Positions 21,164 to 33,951 of a DNA stretch of 64,000 nt are shown in pieces; within the stretch, counting starts at the first letter, position 1; each line of letters opens with the position of its first letter. Below the pieces are notes generated by a model. The model saw only the letters and a list, made by a program, of their open reading frames with translations, was not told where the DNA came from and searched no databases. Both the position numbers and the translations under genes were made by a program. This stretch comes from Zasmidium citrigriseum (taxonomy: Eukaryota > Ascomycota > Dothideomycetes > Mycosphaerellales > Mycosphaerellaceae): positions 1-64,000 of the forward strand of contig NHNW01000044.1 in the NCBI GenBank assembly GCA_002786025.1, written 5' to 3'.

Positions 21164-24100
21164 CTAAGCACTCGCAATCCCCTTCATCCCCGCCGCAAAT
21201 CCAAAGAGCGAGTCCATGCTAACCCATCCCCACCCACTCTTATCCAAATACGCCTTGACCACATCCCAGCACACCATGAAGCGTTCCCGATTCTGGCTGA
21301 CCAAAATCTTCGGCTTCTCCTTAAGATCCTCCTCCACCTTTACCAAACCCCCGGCGTTCAGCTTCTCCAAACTCTTGTCCAGGTCAAACATGTTCTGCAG
21401 GTACAGCAGTTGGTTGTATAAGGCCTTCTCGCTGTATTCGAATTGCATGCGGCCGGTGCAGCCAAAGGCACGGCCGTTTGGTCCCAGACATCGGTGTCCG
21501 TAGACGCTCATCTGGCGCGTCCGCATTCCACAGGCTGGGTCGTCGCAAATAAGCCAGGCCGAGTAGTATCGAGATGTGTGCTTGCGGATCTGCGTCTCTA
21601 GCTGTGCAGAAAGCGTGAGAGTCGTGATGCGCTTCTTGCACTCGGCTCGAGGACACGCCAGGCCTTCGTTGGTGAGTACACCGAGCGGGACCAGAGGAGC
21701 TTCATCCGAAGGCGGTGTATAGTTGATGCCGCGGTATTCAAAGTGATGCTTGCATCCAAGACAGAGCAACTCCAGTGGCTCGCAGTCCTTGAAGCGAATG
21801 TGGTCAGGGATTTGGCTCTCCAGTGTGGTGATCTCGTTGCTTTGCTCGGCAGCCTTTCCAGCGCCAGAGACTCTGTACTTGCTCGTGTCCAGACCCAAGC
21901 ACTCGGCCAGCAGAGTCACATTCGTGCCACTGATAGGGGCGCAAAGACGCTCCACCGGCGGTAGGATCTGTTTGTGCAAGTAGTAGTCGACGTCGGGGGT
22001 CAGCTCACTGTCCTTGGCCAATACCTCGTCCAGTTCGCGCGCGTTCTTGGCTGCGCTCTCTTGAGACCCAGAGTTGCCGCCGCAGATGATGAACGCCATG
22101 ACATCTTTGGCCTTGACCTGCTTACCCTTGGCCAAACGCCGGAGGGCCACCTGCACCGAGGGCATGGTGTTGCCATTAGGATATTCCTTGGGGTCCTTGC
22201 CGAGCTGGGTGTAGATGGTGTACTTGTGGGCAGGAATTTCATTGTTGCGCATCTTCTCGCTGAGTGATCGGAGGTAGTCGTGGATCTGAGACACTGCCTT
22301 CTCCGGATCTTCGCCAGACAGCAGATAGTCAAGTATTTGCCTGGTTGATGTTAGTACTGATAGATACGAATGACTGGTATCACTTACTTCGATGTGTCCT
22401 TCGACAGCGCGCAGTATTCTCTTCGCTTCATGTCCAATCCCTTGACATCGAGCTTCTCAACCCACTTCTGATCATCCACCTGCACCATCTGAATGGCAGC
22501 ATACTTCTTCTTTGCATGAAGCAGCAGACGTCGGAAGATGTGGTCGATTTCGATTTCCAGAAGTTGGTATCTCTCATTGACGCTCTTTTGGAACTCCTTA
22601 CCCATCTTGATGGCGTCGAGGATGTTGTCCACGTTCGTGTTCACCATGACAGAGTCAGTGTCTCCGTAAATGACACGAAGAGCGTGTGCAGACTCAGCGA
22701 GATCCTTCGTCGACTGCAGAATTTCTCGTCCTTTGGATGTCGTTAGGGCGGCGAGCGGACGGGCGTAGAACCGAGATTTGGTGTATCCCAAACACCCGTA
22801 CATGGAGTTGGCTGTCAGCTTCAAGGCCATCTGCTTAACGTCCCATGTATTGAGCTGGTCCTCTGTTGCGGATTTGTCCTTCATAAGTTTCTTGACCTCC
22901 CGTCGTCGGCTGACAAGCGTTCGGATCAGTCTAGGAAGGATGCCCTTGTTGGCGGTGTCCTCAGGGACATCCGGGATCTTCTCATCTTCGTCGGAAATGT
23001 CGCTACGCTCGACCGTGGTGAAACAGATGTTGTACTCCTGGATGATACTCGGGTACAGCGAGTTGAAGTCCATGACCAGAATGAAGTTGTCATAGAGACC
23101 CTTTTCAGGTTCGAAGACGAGACCACCCTTGAACTTGTCCTTCTTCTTTGCGTCGGCGCCATCCTCGGCATCACCATGTTCGTCTTCGAGCTTCTTGTTG
23201 GACGCTCCCTTGCCGTACACCTTGTCTGGACAGATGTACTTGTTGCGGTAGAATTCGTGCAGCAGAATGTACTCGTTTCGCTCGGATCGGGTACCGCTCA
23301 ATGTTCTTGCCCACGAGTTTCCAGCCAGGTTGGTGAGGACTTTCGTCAGTGGCAAAAGCTGGCGCTTGAGGGCAATGGCAGCAATGAAATATGTGTCGAC
23401 CTCACACATCTTCACGTAATTCATCAGACCTTCTCGAGTCGCCGCCATGGCCAACGCCTTCTCCGGATCGATACGAATGTGTTTGCCGTCGAGGAACAGC
23501 TTGACCATTTCGTCCAGACTCCAGTCCTGGCAGCCCTGAGTAATGCTCTTACCCATATCGTTGGCAATGTCGCAAAGCAATCGTCCCGCAGCAAGATGGC
23601 GCTCAACGAAGAAGCTTGCGCCTCCTTTGCCAACATTCTTGGGCCAGTCACCACGCTTCAATCTGCCAATTCTATGCCAGCCCGGCGTCTTGCGATCACG
23701 CATGCGGCTCAGCAAGACATTGAAATCGACATTGTCAAAGTTGTGGCCAACGATGGCGTCTGGATCGTGCTGCTGAATGATGGCCAGGAGAATGCTCAGG
23801 AGGGCGGCTTCGTTTCTCTCCATTTTGATTTTGTGGTTCGCCTTCTCTGCCTCGATCTTGAAACCCAAGGGATACTCGCCATTGGGGCGCATGACGGTAT
23901 ACAATCTGCTTGGTATCTTCTCCGGCGGCGTGGTGTCCGTGAGGGAGACATTTTCGTAGAAACGCACACTGGCAACCAGAATTTCGTTCTTGTTCTCCTT
24001 CTGGTTGAACGTCGTGCGCAGAGCCAGAGACATCAGAGTAAGAGGAGGTGCTTCCAGATTATCGGTTTCGCCGAGTGTGGTGATTCCATTGGGCTTGTCG

Positions 24101-25698
24101 ACTTGAAGCTCCAGTTTACACCAAGAGGCATTGTTGACGGCGTTAAAGTTGGCGTTTTCAATCTTGAGCCAGCACGGTCCCATGATGTTCTTCCACAATA
24201 CGAACTGTTCAAAAAGCGCTGTGTTAGTGCCAAAGATGTGTGAGAAAGTCTCCCCTTTGAGTTCCATGGAAAGCGCAGGCTTATCGTACGGGTACAGAAG
24301 CTTGAGATATTCGGCTTCTTTGGGGATGCCCGGCATTTCGAAGGCGTACTTTCTCGAACACGGCTTGATCTTGTGCATCGTGATTTTGTTCTTGGTCATG
24401 AGCTTGTCAACCTCCTCGTAGACGCTGCTGAACTCCACTTCCTCGTCTGTGTCCCGCCCGTGCTTCTGGCGATGTTCACGAGGGAGAAAATAGAGCTTGC
24501 GCAAGATGTTGTCGACTTTGACGAAACAAGATGCAAAGCTGCCATCCTTGCGATTCTTGACTTTGCCAAACAGACACAGGCTCCCATTGACCTCGGTGTA
24601 ATCGGTCCAGAAGAAGAAAAGCGATCCATCGTCCTCAAGAGCGTCCTTGGGCGAGAGCTTTCCAGCAATGGCGGGCTCAGCAGCAGGACTACTGAGAATG
24701 TTGAGCTTCTCAGTCACATTGTTGATCGCAGTCATGTCAACGCCTTCAGTTGGAGGCCTGGTAGGCGAAGAGCTGGCAGGTGTTGGGTATGCTGTCTTGG
24801 CCATCTTTGGAGCTGGTCGACTGCCTCTGATGTTCACGCTCGATGCCTTGAGATTGGAGCCGGCATTGACCTCAGCAATCTCCATCAGATCATCTTCCTC
24901 CTCGGGATGTTCATTTTTGATATTGGCATGCTCTTTGCGCTCGGCCACCTTTGCTGCGGGAGAAGATGGCAGTGGATCGCTCATGGGCACATCGTCATCC
25001 TGGGGCGCGAAGTAGGCATCGTCATCGTCGCGAGTCGATACGAGAGGGGGTGTATCGACTACATCTTGAGGTGCTGGTTTCTTGGCGCGTTGGGATACGG
25101 CTTCGCGATCTTCCAATGGCGGGGACAGGACTCTCGTTTTGCGGCGGTCATTGCTCTTCACAGGCTTGCCATAGGACGGAGCACGTGTCTGAATGTTCGA
25201 GTCGACCTCACCTAGAAGGCTGGCCATGAAGTCGTCATCCTCGGCCGTGTTGCGAGCAGGTTTCGGCTTTGGAGCATTCGAAGTCGTTTTCTGGTTAAAA
25301 TACTTGCTGATGCCCTTGTTCAGCTTCTCCTGTCGTTCAGCATCTTCTTCCCGCTTGCGTTTGGCTGTAAAAAGATTAGAGCTACCCTCCAATATTCAAG
25401 TCGTATACATACCAGCCTTGCTGTTCCTGGGAAGATCGTCCTCGCTTTCACTGTCGTCTCGTGCCTGTCGTTCATCCTGCCAGTCCTCGCGTCCATCGTC
25501 GGCGTATCCGGCGCCATTATCGTCTACCACGAAGTCGTCTTGGTCCAACCTGCTCCTCACGACCTTCTTGTACCCCTCGTCGTCCACAGTCTCGTAGATT
25601 GACTCGGCTTCCTGGACCTCGTAGTCGTCGAAGCTCGTTTTGCCCGCAGCACGCAAAGCGCGTAACTGGGCGAGACGCTCTGCTCGGGATGGAGCCAT
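21164..25698 (-). CDS. POL1: DNA polymerase alpha catalytic subunit
   Basis: Exons 25413-25698, 22388-25364 and 21164-22340 (introns of 48 and 47 bp) give 1,479 residues, close to the yeast protein. It is the B-family polymerase that extends primase RNA primers to start DNA replication, as the large subunit of the Pol alpha-primase complex in the nucleus. An N-terminal acidic region begins MAPSRAERLAQLRALRAAGK. The exonuclease-like domain is degenerate, as in all Pol alpha. Motif A is DFNSLYPSI (from Asp861), motif B is KLTANSMYGCLGY and motif C is YGDTDS (995-1000). The last exon carries the two C-terminal Cys-rich metal-binding modules (CLGCKHHF ... CPRAECKK, then CDDPACGMRT ... CTGRMQFEY) that bind the B subunit. 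All catalytic Asp residues are present. It shares a short promoter with the eL13 gene. Confidence 0.97.
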
Positions 25699-26000
25699 TG
25701 TCGAAAGGCTGATTTATAGAGAAGATGTCTTCTATGCTGATTACGCGAGTATCATGTCGGGAAGCTGCAAAGACCAGTAAACAAATGCCGTGCGGAAGGT
25801 GGGAGTGAGTGATTGAAGCTCGCTCATTCCCTCAGGTCGACGCGCGCGAGATCGCTAGCGTGACTTAGCGCGTTGAGCTCGAGCCAGCGCCGGAGAAACG
25901 TGCAGCCGACAAGCGAGCACCGCAATTCGAATTCGTCAGGTCTGTCGCAACTTCTGCTTCTCTTCTGCAAGTCGGACAACAACGACAACGCTGGGACAAG
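25699..26000. promoter_or_regulatory. Bidirectional promoter, POL1 / eL13
   Basis: Only 302 bp separate the two divergent start codons, so both core promoters and 5' leaders must fit here. Nothing else is encoded. Confidence 0.7.
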
Positions 26001-26863
26001 ATGACGATCAAGCACAACCAGCAGATCCAGCACAACCGTGAGATCATCATTAACCCCATCAATATCCAATTGGCAATTACTGACGGTGCGCAGACTTCCG
26101 CAAGGACTGGCAGCGCCGTGTCCGCGTGCACTTTGACCAGGTAATTCCCCTCTCACTCCCCGCGACTTGAGAGCTGTGGCGCCGGTCGTGCAAAGAACAC
26201 CGATCCTGACGATACTTTTCTGCTGTAGCCCGGTCGCAAGCAGCGCAGACGCAATGCCCGCCACGAGAAGGCCGCCAAGATGGCGCCTCGCCCAGTCGAC
26301 CGTCTGAGGCCCGTGGTCCGCTGCCCGACCCTCAAGTACAACCGCCGCGTGCGCGCTGGCCGTGGTTTCTCGCTCGCTGAGCTGAAGGTATGGAAGAGAT
26401 GCACAAGAGATGACGCTGTGGGCAATATCTGACAAACGTACAGGAGGCTGGCATCCCACGCAAGCTGGCGCCAACCGTCGGCATTGCTGTCGACCCCCGC
26501 CGCCAAAACCTCTCCGAGGAGTCCCTCAAGGCCAACGTCGAGCGTCTGAAGGAGTACAAGCAGCGCCTTGTTCTCTTCCCCCGCAAGACCAAGTCGCAGA
26601 AGCCGGGCGATGCTCCCAAGGACGAGGTCGATGCCGCCAAGCAGATCGGCTCCCACCTCTACGACGGCAAGGTCAAGCTCTCCAACCAGGCCTTCCCCAT
26701 CTCCAACAAGGTCACCATCAAGGAGGGCAAGGTCTCCGACTTCCCAAGCACCGAGAACGCCTACCGCAAGCTGCGCGAGGCCCGCTCCGAGGCTCGCCTC
26801 ATCGGCAAGCGCGAGAAGCGTGCCAAGGCCAAGGAGGAGGAGGAGGCTGCGAAGAAGAAATAG
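26001..26863 (+). CDS. RPL13: 60S ribosomal protein eL13
   Basis: Exons 26001-26037, 26094-26140, 26229-26387 and 26444-26863 give 220 residues. The small early exons are typical of fungal ribosomal protein genes. The start [10 protein letters not shown] and the body [48 protein letters not shown] and IAVDPRRQN are diagnostic of eL13, a component of the large ribosomal subunit. The Lys/Glu-rich tail ends AKKK. Intron donors are gtgaga, gtaatt and gtatgg. The reading frame needs all three introns removed. High expression is expected, which fits the strong C-ending codon bias of the last exon. Confidence 0.95.
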
Positions 26864-27105
26864 AGTACTCGCAGTACTTTGAGCTCTTCTGGGAATGGAT
26901 TCGCATGATGCATGGCGTTGGGCGGGGCAAATGCCAAAATGGGACTATGGGACTTCAGGCGCATGGGAAGCGCTCATGGCTTGATACCAGACTAGCTCGT
27001 CACGAAACGAACCAACATCGAAGAATCCTCCCACTCGAGATCATTTCATCATGTGACACATTACAATCAGCATGGAACAAGTATGTTGGGGTGTCTTTTC
27101 ATCTA

Positions 27106-28609
27106 TCATTTCCTTCGCAACGGATTTCTTCCCTCCTTCACAGCCCAAGTCACCCACGTCAAAACCGCCGCCGCAGCCAAACTCGCACCACAAAAAACCT
27201 GCACACCCAACCACCACTGCCGATTCCCCCCAATCACCCCCGCCACAGGACTCCCCAACAACACTCCCAACGCTAAGCAGAAATTGTTCATGCCCATCCG
27301 CCCCCCAACAAATCGCATGTCCGGTGTGATGGAAGCCACAGTCGGCGTCTGCAAAGATACGAAAGCCCCAGAAAAGGCGCCATAGAGCAGGGACCAGATA
27401 ATGACACCTGCTAGACTGCCTTTCACCGCGATCCAGGCGAATGCGAGGACTGCGGAGATGGCGGTTGTGATGGCCAAAATGGGCAGGGAACCGTAGCGGT
27501 CTGCGAATACAGCCGGGAGGGTGCGGCCGAGGATCGAGCCAGCGGAGAGGATGGGGAGCATGTACCAGGAGAGGTTTGTTGACGAGTGCGGGAGGGTGGA
27601 GGTTGTGTAGGAGGTTATGTAGAAGAAGGGGATGTACAGTCCCATGGCGCCGGTAAAGGAGACGAGGGCGAAGAGGGTGAAGAGGGGTTCGCGGAAACCT
27701 GTGAGGTCGAGGATTTTGGGGCGGGGTGGGGGTTTCGTGCGTTGGTTGGCGAGAGCTGGGGGGATGTGTTAGCTATGGGGAGAGGGAGAGGGGAGAATTT
27801 CTTACTGAGAGAGATGGCACAGGTTGTGACGGCGATCAAGCCCATTACACGCAATGTCCATCCGAATCCGATTTTCGGCTCGAGGTTGTGGAAGACGATG
27901 GGGTAGACGACGCCGCCGAGAGAACTCCCCGTCGCGGCAATGCCTGTTGCAATCGCCCTCTTCTTCGCGAACCAGCCTGGAATTACCGCAACGGCTGTGA
28001 TGAAGAGCTGGCCTGCTCCAATGCCGATGCAGACACCTTGAGCAAGCATAAACTGCCAGTACGTCTTACACGCACTCGTCGTCAGCAATCCCAACACGAC
28101 AAAGAAGCTCCCGCAAAGAATCAAACGTTTCGGATGGCCGCGATCGAGGATACAGCCCGCGAAGATGGAGCCTACGGCGAGGAGGAAACCTTGGATTGTG
28201 CCGATCCAGGAGATTGTGCTAGCGGCGGTGGAGGAGAGGATCGTGGTGGGGTAGTAGAGTTGGAAGACACCGAAGGCTGTTACCATGCCCCTGCGGCTTG
28301 TTAGAACCTCGACATTGTGTTGGTGGTGGAGGCGTACCAAGAGTTGAAGTACAACATGAAGCCCGAGACGACCTGCATCCACGCTTGAACGCCGCCGTCT
28401 GGGGGCGGAGATAGGGACTGGGTCTTCTCACTCGTGTCGACCACATGGCTTGTGGGGATTTCGTCTCGAGACCCTGTAGTGACGGTGTCGCTATCCTTGT
28501 CGGCGGAGGCATCGCTGCTTCGTCGTTGCTCTTCTAAATCATACTCTTTCCCCTTCTCGAAATCCACGTCTCCTGATCGGTTCTCTTCCTCAAGCCGGTG
28601 ATGATCCAT
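27106..28609 (-). CDS. MFS transporter, monocarboxylate (MCT) type
   Basis: Exons 28338-28609, 27806-28290 and 27106-27755 (introns of 47 and 50 bp) give 468 residues. The first 75 or so are hydrophilic and charged. PPDGGVQAWMQV then opens the first membrane span, which is the conserved DGG motif of the MCT family. Later come LDRGHPKRL (loop 2-3), AGQLFITAVAVIPGWFAKKRAIATGIAATGSSLGG and SWYMLPILSAGSILGR. Fungal relatives (Mch group) move riboflavin, monocarboxylates or unknown solutes at the plasma membrane; the substrate here is not predictable. The start at 28,609 was chosen over an upstream in-frame ATG at 28,678, whose extension is hydrophobic and atypical. The gene converges with eL13, 242 bp apart. 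Confidence 0.9.
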
Positions 28610-29895
28610 GGCCAGTATGATGGGAATTGTGATGTTGCCGTGACGAAAGAGAAGTGAAGAGAGTGGAGAAGACGACACACTGCCGACAGACTACTCACCG
28701 TTGATGGAGTACCTTTGATTGGAAACGTTCGACATGTCCTATGGGAGTCTCCGACGTTTGCTGTCTCCAATGGCATGCATTGTCGATCATCCGCGCCAGC
28801 GATATTGATCATCACGTCCAGATGTGGTTGCTACACTTTAGACTTCGTAGTGTGCAGACGTCATCTGAGTTGTCAAGTTTCATGGATTTTGGTTGAGAGC
28901 CGATGGGCGGTTTTGTAGACGCGGAATGCAAGTTTATCGGCAAAAGATTATACACTGACTCGATGATTCGACCTTTGGGTTCTGGGCCGAAGATACGTCC
29001 TCACACCATTCGTATGTTTCTTGGAGATTCTTGCTCTGTCAGTACTTCCTGATATGTCGTGTTCGCCTCATAGTCCTGCTGATAAGATCGCTAGGAAGTA
29101 TCTCAGCAGAGCCGGAGATGCTTCCCACGCCAGAGGAGCTTTCCGCCAAAGCAAGATGTAGAACCTCAGCATGATACCGAGGGTGTCTGCTGCGGCCAGT
29201 CGACGTACGAGCTTTCCCAATTCAAGTGGGAAGGTCCACTTCATAGGGTTCGTTTGACGTTTGACAAGCGGCGATCTCTGGGGGACGGGTGGAATGGTGC
29301 GAAGCCTGTTGTGTTTCCAAAAGTCTCTCACCAGGACTCCGAATGCGCAAATCCTATTCTTGACAACATTGAGCCACAATGCCATGCCCTTCTTGCTTGG
29401 CAGTCAGGAACCCGAGATCCATATCGATGGCTTCCAGTACCTAAGCGGTGATGCTTCGAAGGTCGTTGAGGCCGATGTCGACGTAGAGAAAGTTTCGGCT
29501 TGATCGGAGATTTTTGCCGGCAACCGCTGTTTTCATGACGACGATCGACGCCCTGATCGCCATCATCCACATGCAAGACTGCCCCTCCATTATTATCCTC
29601 ATAATGGATAGGAGATATATTCTGAAGCTCTCAAACATCGCATCTGTCGAGAATGTTTTGGACGTGCTAATAAATAGCGTGTCCAGTTTCTGAATGACGG
29701 GATCTTTATGAGTATCTCAAATTTCAGAAGTACCGGAGATGTCTTCCACACCAATGAGGGTTCCGATGACTGAAAGCAACCTCGAGCCTTTCTTATCAAT
29801 AAGATCAAGCGGTATTGATTGACGTTTCAATCAATGTTTCCTGCTCTTATCCAAATATTAGTTGACCCGGTCCCATCGGCGACCTCCGCCTATCG
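28610..29895. other. Gene-poor stretch with possible gene relics
   Basis: About 1.3 kb without a supported gene. Minus-strand frames at 29,068-29,385 and 29,599-29,808 contain similar short stretches (PLAWEASPALLRY against SLVWKTSPVLLKF). Nearby plus-strand DNA at 29,094-29,145 and 29,707-29,770 is alike. This may be a decayed duplicated gene, but nothing certain can be said. Confidence 0.3.
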
Positions 29896-31544
29896 ATGTT
29901 CGCCGGGCAATTGCTTTTGCGCCGTCAAACCTTGGCTTATCGTTTCAGACTTCACTTCTTCAACTCCGCCAACATGCTCTTAACATCGTGCAGAGTTACC
30001 TTTAAGAAGGCTCGCAAACCACCTTGGTCTCTTGCTTACCATCGAAGAATGGCCTCGACTTACGGATCAATTGCCGCCCTTCAAAGCGCCCTCAAAAATG
30101 GGACGACAACTGTCCGGGAGGTCACCAAAACATACCTGGATGCTATCGAGAAGCTGGACGGAGACCTGAAGTCCTTCAATGCTGTCAACAGCAGCGCGCT
30201 TGAAGATGCAGAGGCGCTCGATGTAGGCTGATAGTTTGTCTATCTCGTGGATGCGTGTTCACGGACTCTCAGAAACTTCCAGCCGAGCAACGAGGGCCGC
30301 TCTTCGGCGTACCGATTGCGATAAAAGACCAAATAGACACCGCTGGAATCCAGACGACCTACGGAAGTGCTGCCTGCAAGGGCTACATTCCTCCCGAAGA
30401 CGCCACCATAATACGAAAGCTGAAGGAGGCCGGCGCTGTCATACTGGGAAAGACAACACTGTGTGACTGGGCCGCCGGATTCTCGTCGATGTCTTCCATG
30501 AGTGGTACGACCAAACACCCGATTGACCCGTCTCGAGACCCAGGTGGCTCTTCTGCAGGTAGTGGGACAGCTGTTGGGGCGAATTTGGCATTGGCAGCCA
30601 TAGGTGGCGACACCGGCGGCAGTATCAGACTTCCTTCAAGTTTCTGTGGTCTTGTGGGTGTGAGGATGACACCAGGCCGTATCAGCAGAGACGGCATGTC
30701 AGCTCTCGTGAAGACTCAAGACACACCAGGACCGATGTGCCAAACTGTAGAAGATGCGGCTAAAATCCTCGACGTACTGGTGGGATACGACGATCGGGAC
30801 GACTTCACGTCGATAAACGCCATGACTGGTCGAAGTGCAATGCCGACGCAATTTCAAGATGCTGTCGCTCAGCCGTTCCTTGAGGGTAAGAGGCTAGGCG
30901 TCTTGAGACAAGAATTCGGCTCGCACCAAGGTATTCAAGGCCTTCTCAACAAGACCCTCACTGATCTCAAGGCTGCTGGAGTTGAGCTCATCGACGTTGA
31001 AATTCCTGGACTGGACGACTTCAAGAGACTTACTGCACCATATGTCCTGCGAGCAAAGGCAGATATCAACGAGTTCTGCGCCTCGCGAGAAGGTCTCAAA
31101 CACCTCAAGCTCGAGGACCTGTACGAGAAAGGCATATACCACAAGGGGCTTGACCTGATACCTTCCGCGGTCAAAGGGGCTACAAAGTTTGAGCAGAACC
31201 CACACTACGCAAAGTATGTGGTCGCGAGGGATGAATTTCAACGGAAAGTTGCATCGTTGTTCGCAAAGCATAATCTGGACGCTATCATATATCCGACTTG
31301 CAAAGTTCTGGCTCCCAAGACACAACAGCTGCTGGATGGAGAGTGGAAACACTTGCCTAATACCGTGATTGGTAGTCAATTGCTCTTCACGGCACTGTCA
31401 GTACCAATCTGGCGAGCAAAGGACGACGAATTTCCCGATGACCCTGCGCTGCCGGTTGGACTGGAGGTCTTGGGTGTTCCGTTGAGCGAGGAAAGAATCC
31501 TCAACATTGCAGCTGGCGTCGAAGCGCTGCAGCAAAAGCAATGA
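29896..31544 (+). CDS. Amidase (amidase-signature family)
   Basis: Exons 29896-30222 and 30273-31544 (50-bp intron, gtaggc...ctctcag) give 532 residues. The Ser-cisSer-Lys triad is present: Lys127 in VPIAIKDQ, Ser202 in DPGGSSAGSG and Ser226 in GGDTGGSIRLPSSFCG. These enzymes hydrolyse amide bonds in small molecules such as acetamide, fatty amides or indoleacetamide; the substrate is not evident. The C-terminal LPVGLEVLG segment of the fold is complete. Residues 1-51 are Arg-rich and hydrophobic and might be a mitochondrial presequence. Alternatively, translation may start at the ATG at 30,049 (MASTYGSIAALQ), where family similarity begins. The weak gtaggc donor and the start choice are the uncertain points; the enzyme class is not. 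Confidence 0.88.
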
Positions 31545-31792
31545 GGCTGCTCTACATCTGAGGCGGCAATCTATGAGTGAATGTTCGCATATCTTCTAGC
31601 ACTTTGTTCAGCACCAGAAGTTTCAATCGGTACGTGACATCTTACTTTCTACTGTTGAAACGGCCTCAGAAGAACGCAAGAGAAGCAATCACTTGCTCCT
31701 CAAAGATCCGTCTACTTATTATAAGCTGGTACTTTGAGAAACTCGCAACAGTCACATTGCCCGTCTCGAATCTCCCTTCAACACTCAAAACG

Positions 31793-32293
31793 ATGCTCAA
31801 CCTGGATTTGTCCAATGATCTCATCCACGCAGACCATTCCAACGCCAACGAAGCTGACAATCGCGATGCTTTCGACCCGCACGATACAGAAGGCACGGTA
31901 GTTCAATTGTCCGCCACGAACACAAGCGACGATATCTACCCTCTCGAGGACGTCTTCGCTCATCCCGATCCTCCCGTTCCCGCCACAGCGTCGACCTTAG
32001 ACGCCATCCTCAAGATCTCTCATCCTGTCTTCGGCAGCGTATTCGCACTCATGTTCAAAGACGATCGGCCATCCCTTTCAGATGCCACCGATGTTTGGAA
32101 ACTTGCAACCGCAAAGTCTGTGCAGGCTATTCTGCAAGACGTACGGCCTCTGACCAGAAAGATAATCACGGAGCACGATGTCCTCAAGACGATCGAGCGT
32201 TGCATTACGCAAATATCTAATAGCAGAGGTGAGCAGCGCTCTGTCACTGAGGCTCGATTCTATGCTGCCAAAAGGTCGAATAGGGTCCGCTAG
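31793..32293 (+). CDS. Unrecognised protein, 166 residues
   Basis: The open frame begins MLNLDLSNDLIHADH; an upstream in-frame start at 31,577 is less likely because that part reads like leader sequence. The first half is acidic and polar. The second half (about 75-155) is predicted mostly helical, with TLDAILKISHPVFGSVFALMF and a basic C-terminus. I recognise no domain. It lies 248 bp after the amidase on the same strand and before two related unknown genes. It does not share their domain by eye. Confidence 0.5.
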   Translation: MLNLDLSNDLIHADHSNANEADNRDAFDPHDTEGTVVQLSATNTSDDIYPLEDVFAHPDPPVPATASTLDAILKISHPVFGSVFALMFKDDRPSLSDATDVWKLATAKSVQAILQDVRPLTRKIITEHDVLKTIERCITQISNSRGEQRSVTEARFYAAKRSNRVR

Positions 32294-32853
32294 TCAAAGT
32301 CGAGGATGATGAGGCGGAGGAGCTAGTTGGTTTTGCTGTGAAATCAGACAGCTTGGCGGCGTTTCAGTATCCTCAGTCTTGATTGTGGTTAAATTATCAA
32401 GGCACAAAGATTCTGCAAAGAACAACTCTGTGATCCCCTTTCTTTGTACTTCTCATGTCGGTCAATACAGGTCAAGCAAACTAAATGTCTACATATCGAT
32501 CGAACTATTAGTACTGAGATAAATGTCTTAGACAGGTCTTCCTAGAGAGTCTTGTATAGTGTCTCAAATTCCTCACGGTCAATATATGCCTTGTCTTTCT
32601 TCACTCAATTCACATGCCCAAACCTAAAAGCAATTTGGGTTGTCACTAGCGTCGGCGAGTTACTCTCCCGCAGCGCGACTGCCGTCTTGCTAGTAGTCAT
32701 CTCCTTGTCGTGCCAGCAACACAGATTTCATACTTTGGCACTGACCTCAAGATCGTCTCCACTTTCTCGAGGATCCCGTCTGTTCATCGCCCACGACCTG
32801 CAGCACCCTTTGGATACCACCTTCTGCCAACCACTCGAAGCCCTGACACACAC
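32294..32853. other. Intergenic, leader of the first paralogue
   Basis: The reading frame of the next gene is open back to 32,710, but that part is not convincingly coding. No other gene is seen. Confidence 0.4.
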
Positions 32854-33951
32854 ATGGAGAACAACGCAGATCCGAAGAGACCTGCCGGCCGATCTGGCAT
32901 CTTTCTGAAGCTCAGGATCACGCCTCCGAAGACCAGGTCCAGTTCCTCAAAGGCAGACTCGGGAAAACCGGCCAGCAGCCCACCTGCTGAAGATCAAGAT
33001 GCGCAGGAAAGCTTCCTGCCGGATGCGAGCACCGGAGACAAGGAACTCGAGGTCGTGGATGGATCATCAAGCGCCAACTCCAGCCCGATCGAGGACTGGG
33101 AACCTGACTACTTCACCAAACTCACTGGTCTTTGCCGCAGCAGCATGAGCGACGACGAAATCCTCATGCTCCCTACAAAAGAAATCAGAGGCACCAAGAT
33201 GCTGCAGCTGCGCCTTACTCTGGATGTACAACCCCTGATGAAGAAGTACAATAGTCTGCACGAGGGCGAGGACCAGCTACACTTGTCTACTGTCAAGGCA
33301 CGCTTCACGGAAGCCTTCAACGAACTCGCGATGTACCACGATGTCCCTCTGGGAGACCTCAAGAAGGCGTATAACAAGATCACGAAGGCCTCCAAAGCAC
33401 GAATGAGAAGAAAGCAAGCGGACTCGTCCAAGCCTTCTGGAGTAGTCAAGAAGCGCTCGAGCCGAAGGAATCCAACATCATCGCGCTCCATCACACCAGA
33501 GACCGAATTCCGCCCACCGACCCGCAAGAGATCGACCAAGCCCGAGATCATCGGCGCTCCAGAGGAGACCTTCCGCCCACTCGTCGAAATGTCAGAGGGA
33601 GAGCGAAAGGCACATGAGCGCTTCGACGAAGTCCTCGCCACCAAGCCAGCAGACATGAGCATTCCTCGTCTGCCATACTATCACGCCTTCATCCGAGTCC
33701 TCAACCAAAAGAAAGAAATCACACATCTTCACCTCGAGTCACTCAAAGACATTCGGCACACTGCAGCCCGATATGAACTTGAGGCGATCGTGCTCAGTAT
33801 CAACAGCTGGATTCCAGACCTAGCCACTGCGGAGCAGGTACAGGAGGTCATCGACAAGGCGCTTGCGGAGATTCCAAGGAGGACGGATTATTGGGCGGCT
33901 GCGCATAAGGCGAAGTATCAGTATGGGGACAACGAAGTCATCCCACCGTGA
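32854..33951 (+). CDS. Unrecognised protein; paralogue of its right neighbour
   Basis: 365 residues from MENNADPKRPAGRSG. Residues 1-85 are a low-complexity Ser/Pro/Asp region. A helical domain at roughly 93-190 contains SMSDDEILMLPTKEIRG, KMLQLRLTLD and ARFTEAFNELAMYHDVPLGD, and ends near KASKARMRRKQ. A basic linker (KKRSSRRNP) that could serve as a nuclear signal follows. Another helical region, VEMSEGERKAHERF to the end, has LHLESLKDIRHTAARYELEAI. The 93-190 domain matches the next gene position for position. I do not recognise it as a named domain. A DNA- or chromatin-associated role would fit the basic tracts but is only a guess. Confidence 0.7.
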   Translation: MENNADPKRPAGRSGIFLKLRITPPKTRSSSSKADSGKPASSPPAEDQDAQESFLPDASTGDKELEVVDGSSSANSSPIEDWEPDYFTKLTGLCRSSMSDDEILMLPTKEIRGTKMLQLRLTLDVQPLMKKYNSLHEGEDQLHLSTVKARFTEAFNELAMYHDVPLGDLKKAYNKITKASKARMRRKQADSSKPSGVVKKRSSRRNPTSSRSITPETEFRPPTRKRSTKPEIIGAPEETFRPLVEMSEGERKAHERFDEVLATKPADMSIPRLPYYHAFIRVLNQKKEITHLHLESLKDIRHTAARYELEAIVLSINSWIPDLATAEQVQEVIDKALAEIPRRTDYWAAAHKAKYQYGDNEVIPP

